From SAR324 cluster bacterium (GTDB taxonomy: Bacteria > Bdellovibrionota > UBA2361 > JAAZON01): DNA of 6,414 nucleotides. Within the stretch, counting starts at the first letter, position 1. The number at the start of each line of letters is the position of its first letter. Below the pieces are notes generated by a model. It was not told where the DNA came from and searched no databases. It saw only the letters and a list, made by a program, of their open reading frames with translations. Where the stretch lies: positions 1 to 6,414 of the forward strand of contig JAAZON010000527.1 of NCBI GenBank assembly GCA_012797725.1, read 5' to 3'. Of the stretch, positions 1 to 4,948 are shown piece by piece. The position numbers were made by a program, and so were the translations under genes.

Positions 1-295
1 ACTCTGATAGTAGCTGATGGAACTGGAAAACAAAACCCACATGGGCACCTCGGAAAAGGGCCAACGAGTCCTGGTCGAGTGAGCTGAGCTCAAGATCACC
101 AAAAAAAATTCGCCCTTCATCTGGCCTCTCAAGGCCACCAAGCAAATTCAATAAGGTCGACTTTCCCACCCCGGACTTTCCAACAATTGCAATTGAGGCT
201 TGTGAACGAAATATCGCATTCAAATCCTCGATTACGACCAATTGATGATCTGCATCCTTAAATGATTTCTTGAGTCCTTCTAATCTAATCTCCAC
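1..295 (-). CDS. lolD: LolD, ATP-binding subunit of the lipoprotein-release ABC transporter (N-terminal part, cut by window edge)
   Basis: LolD is the cytoplasmic ATPase that powers extraction of outer-membrane lipoproteins from the inner membrane and their hand-over to LolA. The first 98 residues are visible; the signature motif and Walker B lie beyond the left edge. Residues 39-47 read GKSGVGKST, a full Walker A. Residues 88-98 (FVFQFHQLLSE) are the Q-loop with Gln91, and the FVFQFHxLLxE form is typical of LolD rather than of other ABC ATPases. The start is GTG at 295-293. An in-frame TAG (313-311, which is also the lolC stop) lies just upstream, no in-frame ATG fits, and an AGGTG ribosome site sits 5 bases before it. 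It follows lolC by 15 bases, so the two are surely co-transcribed with lysS. Identification is firm; the partial state is due only to the window edge. Confidence 0.93.
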   Translation of the reverse strand, partial: MEIRLEGLKKSFKDADHQLVVIEDLNAIFRSQASIAIVGKSGVGKSTLLNLLGGLERPDEGRIFFGDLELSSLDQDSLALFRGAHVGFVFQFHQLLSE

Positions 296-300
296 CTTTA

Positions 301-307
301 CACCTAA
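301..307 (-). promoter_or_regulatory. Ribosome binding site of lolD
   Basis: On the minus strand the bases read TTAGGTG, ending 5 bases before the GTG at 295. The AGGTG core pairs with the 16S rRNA 3' end and supports this GTG. A nearer-looking GTG at 303-301 is followed at once by TAA and cannot be the start. Confidence 0.6.
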
Positions 308-310
308 TAG

Positions 311-1585
311 CTAATAACGAAGCACCTCGCTTGGGCTAAGCGAACTTGCACGCCAAGCCGGATAAATAGTTGCAAGACAACAAATAGAGAATGCAGCAAC
401 CCCAACAAGAGTAAAATTCAACCAATGAATATGAATGGGAAGCCGTGACATCTGAAAAATCCTCTCATCAAGCGGAAAACCATATTCTCTCAACAGAACG
501 CAAGTCGTATAACCCAAAATCAAACCCAAGATTGTTCCAATCCCACCAATAACAGCGCCTTGTATACGAAATATATTCCCAATGCTTTTCGATGTAGCAC
601 CAAGGGTCTTTAGAACTGCTATGTCCTTTCTTTTTTCTAAAACCAGCATCACAAGAGTGCTGATAATTGAGAAGCTAGCCATTATTATAATCAACAACAG
701 CACTATGAAATAAACATTTCTTTCGAGCTTCATTGCATCCCAGAGTGGTTTATTCATCTCTGTCCAATCCTGGGCATAAATTCCAGGAGCCACCGAATTT
801 GTTCGCGACAGAATCTCTTGAGCCAATACAGGCGCTTTATAAATATCATTGATTCGTACCTCAAGCCCCGAGACCCCTTCTCCTGTCTGGAAGAATTTCT
901 GGGCCTCTTCGAGATTGGCATAGGCCACACCACTTTCATATTCCATAAGACCTTTGTAGGTTCCAACCACCACAAAGCGTTTAAAGCGAGGCATTAGGCC
1001 AAAAGGTGAAGAACTAACCTGCGGTGCCATTATAGAAAGAGCCTGCCCAGGAAAGACTCCAAGGATGCGTGTGAGTTCTCTCCCAACTACCAGGCCCGGA
1101 AGACTGGCCTCACTTTCTTCTCCCTCAACATTTAAAATTGGAACCGAGGGAGGACTGAAGAGAGCGCCTATTTCTTGCCTGGTCCCCATCTCTTTGGAGA
1201 GTTGTTCTGCTGCCGCGCTGCCTTTTTGTATTCCCCTTATCAGGAGACCCGTTGCTCGGGTGTCAGATCTCGCTAGAGCCTGATGGTATGTGAACGCGGA
1301 AACTGAGTTCACTCCAGGAATTTCCTTTATAGCTTCATCAACTTTCTGCCAGTTATAAATAACACCATCTAACGATTTCACTGTTATATGGGCGTTAGCA
1401 CCAAGAATTTTATCGCGAAGCTCATGCTCGAATCCTGTCATAATGGCCATAGTGACATTTAGAACCATTACCCCTATAGCAACTCCAAGAACAGAAATGA
1501 CCGTAATTATGGTTATGAAGGCCTCAGATCTTCGAGTCCAAAGATAGCGAAGTGCCACCTTCTTTGAAAAATTAAATTGCTTCAC
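311..1585 (-). CDS. lolC: LolC/LolE-family permease of the lipoprotein-release ABC transporter
   Basis: This 424-residue inner-membrane subunit works with LolD to release mature lipoproteins to the periplasmic chaperone LolA. It has the family's four-helix layout: TM1 at about 22-49, a large periplasmic domain at about 50-290, then TM2 about 291-316, TM3 about 343-365 and TM4 about 389-409. The stretch LEKRKDIAVLKTLGAT (316-331) is the cytoplasmic coupling segment of the FtsX/MacB-like fold, and the C-terminus SPSEVLRY is typical. Residues about 187-209 (PFGLMPRFKRF core) resemble the LolA-binding hook loop of E. coli LolC more than the matching part of LolE. Only one permease gene is visible, so it may act as a homodimer (LolF/LolCE type), which is inference because a second copy could lie elsewhere. 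The start is GTG, 5 bases after AAGGAAG, 18 bases downstream of the lysS stop. Confidence 0.93.
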   Translation of the reverse strand: MKQFNFSKKVALRYLWTRRSEAFITIITVISVLGVAIGVMVLNVTMAIMTGFEHELRDKILGANAHITVKSLDGVIYNWQKVDEAIKEIPGVNSVSAFTYHQALARSDTRATGLLIRGIQKGSAAAEQLSKEMGTRQEIGALFSPPSVPILNVEGEESEASLPGLVVGRELTRILGVFPGQALSIMAPQVSSSPFGLMPRFKRFVVVGTYKGLMEYESGVAYANLEEAQKFFQTGEGVSGLEVRINDIYKAPVLAQEILSRTNSVAPGIYAQDWTEMNKPLWDAMKLERNVYFIVLLLIIIMASFSIISTLVMLVLEKRKDIAVLKTLGATSKSIGNIFRIQGAVIGGIGTILGLILGYTTCVLLREYGFPLDERIFQMSRLPIHIHWLNFTLVGVAAFSICCLATIYPAWRASSLSPSEVLRY

Positions 1586-1590
1586 CGTTT

Positions 1591-1597
1591 CTTCCTT
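1591..1597 (-). promoter_or_regulatory. Ribosome binding site of lolC
   Basis: The minus strand reads AAGGAAG, 5 bases before the GTG at 1585-1583. It fixes the GTG start and lies entirely inside the 18-base gap after lysS, which fits translation from a shared lysS-lolC-lolD message. Confidence 0.65.
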
Positions 1598-1603
1598 AAA
1601 GAA

Positions 1604-3085
1604 CTATTCATCCAACTCACCTTCTTCGGGTTTGAGTTGAGGGAAAAGAACTACATCACGAATAGTGGAGACATTTGTTAAAAACATCACAAGTCTGTCA
1701 ATTCCCATTCCTTCACCCCCGGTTGGAGGAAGCCCATATTCGAGGGCTCTTAAGAAATCTTCATCAACATCACAAGCCTCTTTGTCGCCGGCAATCTTTC
1801 TCCTTGCCTGGGCCTCGAAACGCTCTCTCTGATCAACTGGATCATTCAACTCCGAGAAGGCATTTGCCATCTCCATTCCGTTAATAAAAAGCTCGAATCG
1901 ATCAGTGATTTTTGGATCCTTCAAATTCTTCCTGGCAAGAGGAGATATGGAAAATGGGTGATTCATTATGAAAATTGGATCAATTAGCTTCTCCTCGACC
2001 AGCGACTCGAAAACTGCTTCTAGACATCGCCCCCAATCACTGGGATCTTCCAAATGGACACGATGCTTGGCAGCAATACTGTGTAGACTTGAAACTTCAT
2101 TTAGATCAAGGCTTCGCTCAACTCCTCCAAGCTCATGGATAGCATCAAGCATAGATATTCGCTTCCATGGCCTCTTCAAATCAATAGTTTTTTCTCCCCA
2201 GGGCAAGACCAAAGACCCATTGATCTCTTCGGCAGCTTCACAAATAAGATCTTCTGTGAGATCCATCATGTCTTCAAATGTTGCAAAGGCCTGATAAAAT
2301 TCAAGCATTGTGAATTCTGGGTTATGCTTCCTGGAGATCCCTTCATTTCTAAATACTCTGCTTATTTCATAAACCCTCTCAAGGCCGCCAACAATTAGTT
2401 TCTTAAGGGGCAGTTCCAACGCTATTCGAAGATACATGTCAATACCCAGCGCATTATGATGAGTTTTAAATGGCCTTGCAGTTGCACCACCCGCTACATG
2501 ATGAAGGCAAGGAGTCTCCACCTCAAGAAATCCACGATTGTCCAAGAAGTTCCTAATGAAACGAATAATTTCTGCTCTTTTTCTAAACCGCTCCCTCACT
2601 TCCAAGTTTGAAAAAAGATCCACGTAACGATAACGATAACGCGCTTCCTCATCGGTCAGACCATGCCACTTCTCAGGAGGTGGAATTAAAGACTTCACTA
2701 ACAATGTGACCGACTCTGCATGCAGGGTGTGTTCGCCTGTCTTTGTAATAAAAGGGAAACCTTTCACGGCGATAATATCGCCAAGATCGAAGTTCTTGCA
2801 TTGCTCATAAGTCTCCTGACCTACATCAGAACTCCTAATATAGATCTGAACTTTGCCTTTACCATCAAGAATATGAGCAAACATCGCTTTACCCATTACT
2901 CGAAGCTGCATGATACGGCCAGCAATGCTCAAACGTTCTTCGCTTTTTCCATCAACTATTGGGGATTCAAGGACATCAAGAGAGGATGCCGTAACTTTAA
3001 TATCATTAGGATAATTGAAGCCTTTCTCTTTCAGAGCCTTTAGCTTCGCGAAACGCATTTGTTCTTGTTCTGGACGCTCTTTCAT
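1604..3085 (-). CDS. lysS: Lysyl-tRNA synthetase, class II
   Basis: LysRS charges tRNA-Lys with lysine in the cytoplasm. The protein is 493 residues, the normal bacterial length. An OB-fold anticodon-binding domain spans about 52-130. The catalytic core follows: the motif 1 region around GFLEVETP (185-192) with the GGATARPFKTHHNAL loop (199-213), motif 2 FRNEGISRKHNPEFTMLEFY (245-264), the lysine-pocket segment ANAFSELNDP (407-416), and motif 3 GEGMGIDRLVMF (457-468). One oddity: the usual RIAPELYLK or RIALELHLK segment reads RIALELPLK (220-228), with Pro226 where other enzymes carry Tyr or His near the substrate. The ATG at 3085 suits the family N-terminus (EQEQ-R--KL pattern), but no Shine-Dalgarno sequence precedes it; Met10 is a less likely alternative. 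It heads the operon lysS-lolC-lolD. Confidence 0.97.
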   Translation of the reverse strand: MKERPEQEQMRFAKLKALKEKGFNYPNDIKVTASSLDVLESPIVDGKSEERLSIAGRIMQLRVMGKAMFAHILDGKGKVQIYIRSSDVGQETYEQCKNFDLGDIIAVKGFPFITKTGEHTLHAESVTLLVKSLIPPPEKWHGLTDEEARYRYRYVDLFSNLEVRERFRKRAEIIRFIRNFLDNRGFLEVETPCLHHVAGGATARPFKTHHNALGIDMYLRIALELPLKKLIVGGLERVYEISRVFRNEGISRKHNPEFTMLEFYQAFATFEDMMDLTEDLICEAAEEINGSLVLPWGEKTIDLKRPWKRISMLDAIHELGGVERSLDLNEVSSLHSIAAKHRVHLEDPSDWGRCLEAVFESLVEEKLIDPIFIMNHPFSISPLARKNLKDPKITDRFELFINGMEMANAFSELNDPVDQRERFEAQARRKIAGDKEACDVDEDFLRALEYGLPPTGGEGMGIDRLVMFLTNVSTIRDVVLFPQLKPEEGELDE

Positions 3086-3094
3086 AGTTTTTTA

Positions 3095-3123
3095 TTGCCA
3101 CACTCTATGTTCATCTCTACAAT
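3095..3123 (+). promoter_or_regulatory. Predicted sigma70-type promoter for mpg
   Basis: TTGCCA (3095-3100) and TACAAT (3118-3123) are separated by exactly 17 bases and match the -35/-10 consensus at 10 of 12 positions. This is the best promoter-like match I found in the divergent region. It would start transcription near 3130, giving mpg a leader of about 110 bases. The -35 box lies only 9 bases from the lysS start codon, so this promoter sits inside the predicted lysS leader on the opposite strand. Confidence 0.5.
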
Positions 3124-3141
3124 GCTATTTCACGCATCATG

Positions 3142-3155
3142 TGCAAGGTCTTGCA
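3142..3155. repeat. 14-base palindrome between lysS and mpg (possible operator or leader hairpin)
   Basis: TGCAAG-GT-CTTGCA has perfect 6-base arms around a 2-base centre. It lies about 12 bases downstream of the predicted mpg start and inside the region where the two predicted leaders overlap. Such a site could bind a dimeric regulator, or form a short stem with a 4-base loop in either RNA. Each arm also resembles a -35 box (TTGCAG rightward, TTGCAC leftward), but no good -10 lies at the right distance. Confidence 0.35.
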
Positions 3156-3192
3156 GTTCGATTAACAGTGATTTATTTATTTTGGTTCTGGC

Positions 3193-3221
3193 ATTCTAGC
3201 CTGTAGCATTAAAATCTACAA
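3193..3221 (-). promoter_or_regulatory. Weak predicted sigma70-type promoter for the lysS operon
   Basis: On the minus strand TTGTAG (3221-3216) and TAGAAT (3198-3193) are 17 bases apart. The -10 matches consensus at 5 of 6 positions, the -35 at 3 of 6. Transcription would start near 3186 and give lysS a leader of about 100 bases. Other weak combinations exist closer to lysS (for example TTGCAC near 3146), so this choice is tentative. Confidence 0.3.
3202..3220. repeat. Short inverted repeat TGTAG-N9-CTACA
   Basis: Perfect 5-base arms (3202-3206 and 3216-3220) flank 9 bases, ending 19 bases before the mpg start codon and overlapping the predicted lysS -35 box. The spacing would suit a dimeric regulator. 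Arms this short can easily arise by chance in AT-rich DNA, and the site does not match any operator I know. Confidence 0.2.
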
Positions 3222-3239
3222 GTTATTCAGATAGTTAAA

Positions 3240-3824
3240 ATGAAGAAAAAGAGCCTTAAAAGGCTGCTACTCGGTCCAACTGTTGAAGTTGCAAAAGATC
3301 TCATTGGCTATCGCCTTGTTACAAGTGTTAAAGGTCACAGATGTGCAGGTATGATTGTGGAGACAGAGGCTTATGATGGAAGCATCGATGAGGCCTCCCA
3401 TTCCTTCAGAGGAAAAACTACTCGAAACAGCATAATGTTTGAAGAGGCTGGCCTTTGTTATGTCTATTTCACTTATGGGATGCACTACTGTGTAAATGTG
3501 GTGACTGGGGACAAAGGAAAAGGGGCTGCTGTCCTTATTCGAGCACTCGAGCCCCTTGAAGGTATTGAAATCATGAAAAGGAGAAGGGGTCAATCGAAGC
3601 TTGAGAATCTCTGTAATGGGCCAGCAAAACTATGTCAGGCATTGGGGATTGACAAGAAAATGCTTGGAGAAGATTTACGCTCCTCTGAAATCATCCGCAT
3701 CGAAGCTTACAAGGGTTTTCCTGATAGTGAAATAGTTACGAGCAAAAGAATAGGAATCACAAAGTCGAAAGATTTAGAGTGGCGCTTCTATCTCAAAGGA
3801 AACCTCTTCGTGAGCAAGGGGTGA
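3240..3824 (+). CDS. mpg: 3-methyladenine DNA glycosylase, AAG/MPG family
   Basis: This base-excision repair enzyme flips out alkylated or deaminated purines (3-methyladenine, 7-methylguanine, hypoxanthine) and cuts the N-glycosidic bond. At 194 residues it is the normal bacterial length for the family. Residues matching the human enzyme's active site are present: Glu43 in VETEAY (catalytic Glu125), Tyr45 (Tyr127), His54 (His136), Tyr76 (Tyr159), Asn86 (Asn169) and Arg101 in LIRALEP (Arg182). The NGPAKLCQALGI block (126-137) is another family hallmark. The ATG at 3240 is the first usable start after an in-frame TAA at 3210, but it has no recognisable Shine-Dalgarno sequence. The gene is transcribed away from lysS, and its stop is 14 bases from the end of the converging amn gene. 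It appears intact and functional. Confidence 0.95.
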   Translation: MKKKSLKRLLLGPTVEVAKDLIGYRLVTSVKGHRCAGMIVETEAYDGSIDEASHSFRGKTTRNSIMFEEAGLCYVYFTYGMHYCVNVVTGDKGKGAAVLIRALEPLEGIEIMKRRRGQSKLENLCNGPAKLCQALGIDKKMLGEDLRSSEIIRIEAYKGFPDSEIVTSKRIGITKSKDLEWRFYLKGNLFVSKG

Positions 3825-3875
3825 TCTCTTTTATCCCGTCAGAATTTCAAATGCTTAACCGATTGCCCCTTGTTC
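3812..3875 (+). terminator. Plus-strand stem-loop at the 3' end of mpg, possible transcription end or mRNA-stabilising hairpin
   Basis: Bases 3812-3826 and 3861-3875 can form 15 consecutive pairs in plus-strand RNA, including a GGGG/CCCC core and three G-U wobbles, around a 34-base loop. The mpg stop codon lies in the 5' arm, and the 3' arm is within the last codons of amn. In minus-strand RNA the three wobbles become A-C mismatches, so the structure favours the mpg transcript. Only a short TTTAT follows, so it is not a classic intrinsic terminator. Confidence 0.28.
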
Positions 3876-4609
3876 TTTATGCTTAAAAGGGTATCAATTC
3901 CAATTCGCAAATGTTGTTCAGTATATAGCTCCCGCGCTTTTCTGTCACTTTCTGCTGTTTTTATGCCTTCTGGAATCATCGGTTGATCGGTTACTAGGAG
4001 CAGAGCCCCTTTCGGAATCTCATTTGCAAAGCCAACAAGAAAGATTGTCGCCGATTCCATGTCAATTCCTATTGCTCGGATTTCCTGCAAGTAAGTTTTG
4101 AACTTTTCATCATGCTCCCAAAGCCGCCTATTTGTAGTGAACACTGTACCGGTCCAATACTCCTTCTTGTATGAACTTAGTGTTTCAGCCAGAGCTTTTT
4201 GAACGGCAAAAGAAGGCAGGGCTGGTACTTTTGGATCAAAATAATCATCAGTGACCCCCTCACCCCTTATCGCCGCGATTGGTATTATAAGATCCCCGAC
4301 TTTCGTTTTCGCTTTTAGACCACCGCATTTCCCAAGGAAGAGACAAGCTTTTGGGGCGACCGCCCCCAGTAAATCCATTATCGTAGCGGCATTTGCACTT
4401 CCAATGCCGAAATTAATGATCATCACTCCATCAGAATTCCTGCAAGTCTGCATCGGAAGCCCTTCGCCTAAAACTGGAGCTCCACAAATGGATGAGAAAA
4501 AATTCACATAATCTTTAAAATTTGTAAGAATTATGTATTCTGGAAATTCACTAATTGGTGTTCCCGTATAGCGAGGAAGCCAGTTTCTAGCGATCTCAAG
4601 TTTGTTCAT
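3839..4609 (-). CDS. amn: AMP nucleosidase, short form (PNP/UDP phosphorylase fold)
   Basis: The predicted reaction is hydrolysis of AMP to adenine and ribose 5-phosphate, a cytoplasmic step in purine-nucleotide turnover. The 256 residues form essentially one nucleoside-phosphorylase-type domain. Visible landmarks are the N-terminal IARNWLPRYTG (6-16) characteristic of AMP nucleosidases, INFGIGSANAA (65-75), the glycine-rich FLGKCGGL (91-98), GIDMESATIF (181-190), which contacts the ribose/base, and LLVTDQP (204-210) with Asp208 as the likely catalytic acid. It lacks the extra N-terminal regulatory domain of the E. coli enzyme (about 484 residues) and matches the shorter class annotated as AMP nucleosidase in several phyla. 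Its substrate is therefore inferred from family, and a related nucleoside or nucleotide is possible. The ATG overlaps the upstream stop as TAATG, with GAGGGG 6 bases upstream, indicating translational coupling. Confidence 0.85.
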   Translation of the reverse strand: MNKLEIARNWLPRYTGTPISEFPEYIILTNFKDYVNFFSSICGAPVLGEGLPMQTCRNSDGVMIINFGIGSANAATIMDLLGAVAPKACLFLGKCGGLKAKTKVGDLIIPIAAIRGEGVTDDYFDPKVPALPSFAVQKALAETLSSYKKEYWTGTVFTTNRRLWEHDEKFKTYLQEIRAIGIDMESATIFLVGFANEIPKGALLLVTDQPMIPEGIKTAESDRKARELYTEQHLRIGIDTLLSIKNKGQSVKHLKF

Positions 4610-4914
4610 TATCTGCCCCTCGAAGGATCCCTTGTGTCTTCCAAGGTCATGCTAGTACATTTCTCTTTACAGACTACCACCACCTCTGCCACATCAAGAA
4701 GGAAGATACCGCCTTCAACATCCAAGGGAATGACCTTGTGTCTCGCATCCGAATCTAATTTCGAGAACGCGTCGACCACTTTTTCATAGCCGTTATTTAT
4801 ATAAATCTTAATGCCACTCTTAAAAATCAGAGTCGCTCCGGCTGCCTCAGCGGAGGTATTCATTAAATGCAAAAGCAAAAACAATCCCAGTGCTAATACT
4901 TTCCTTTTAAACAT
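4609..4914 (-). CDS. Small exported protein of unknown function
   Basis: I do not recognise this 101-residue protein. It begins with a clear Sec signal peptide: positive MFKRK, a hydrophobic core at about 6-18, and a likely cleavage after SAEA (21-24), leaving about 77 mature residues in the periplasm. There is no lipobox cysteine. The mature part looks like a small mixed fold: predicted strands at ATLIFKSG (27-34) and IKIYI (35-39), a helix at about 43-53, then strands around VIPLDV and GIFLLDVAEVVVV (69-81). Two cysteines, Cys82 and Cys86 (CKEKC), are placed to form a disulfide or bind metal. It is real rather than a chance frame: it has a signal peptide, an excellent ribosome site, and a stop that overlaps the amn start by one base. 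It lies 34 bases after the glutamate dehydrogenase gene, suggesting a three-gene operon. Confidence 0.8.
   Translation of the reverse strand: MFKRKVLALGLFLLLHLMNTSAEAAGATLIFKSGIKIYINNGYEKVVDAFSKLDSDARHKVIPLDVEGGIFLLDVAEVVVVCKEKCTSMTLEDTRDPSRGR
4616..4621 (-). promoter_or_regulatory. Ribosome binding site of amn inside the preceding gene
   Basis: The minus strand reads GAGGGG, 6 bases before the amn ATG. It lies within the last codons of the small exported-protein gene, so ribosomes finishing that gene would stop right on the amn start signal. Confidence 0.55.
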
Positions 4915-4921
4915 AATTTAG

Positions 4922-4930
4922 CCTCCTCCC
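4922..4930 (-). promoter_or_regulatory. Very strong ribosome binding site of the small exported-protein gene
   Basis: The minus strand reads GGGAGGAGG, 7 bases before the ATG at 4914. It contains a complete AGGAGG core at good spacing, the strongest such site in this window, and firmly fixes the start. Confidence 0.75.
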
Positions 4931-4948
4931 TTCAAATTCAGTCCAACA

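Noticed and set aside
1968..2398. Open frames on the plus strand within lysS (and similar ones opposite lolC, amn and gdh)
   Set aside because: They lie opposite well-conserved genes, lack ribosome sites and show no recognisable protein features.
2624..2643. Hexamer tandem repeat (about three copies of GATAAC/TAACGA) inside lysS
   Set aside because: It simply encodes Arg-Tyr three times in the conserved EARYRxRYxDL segment of lysyl-tRNA synthetase, so protein constraint explains it.
3086..3186. T-box, riboswitch or leader-peptide attenuator ahead of lysS
   Set aside because: The leader has no T-box-like core, no terminator with a T-run and no short reading frame rich in Lys codons. Only a small stem from the 14-base palindrome is visible.
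3142..3220. LexA (SOS) box controlling mpg
   Set aside because: Neither inverted repeat matches the CTGT-N8-ACAG, CGAAC-N4-GTTCG or other LexA box patterns I know.
3851..3886. Direct repeat of ATGCTTAA at 3851 and 3879
   Set aside because: It is eight bases inside the end of the amn coding region; it is too short to separate from chance and has no other mobile-element features.
4915..4948. Terminator between glutamate dehydrogenase and the small exported gene
   Set aside because: The 34 bases hold the strong ribosome site and no inverted repeat followed by T residues.
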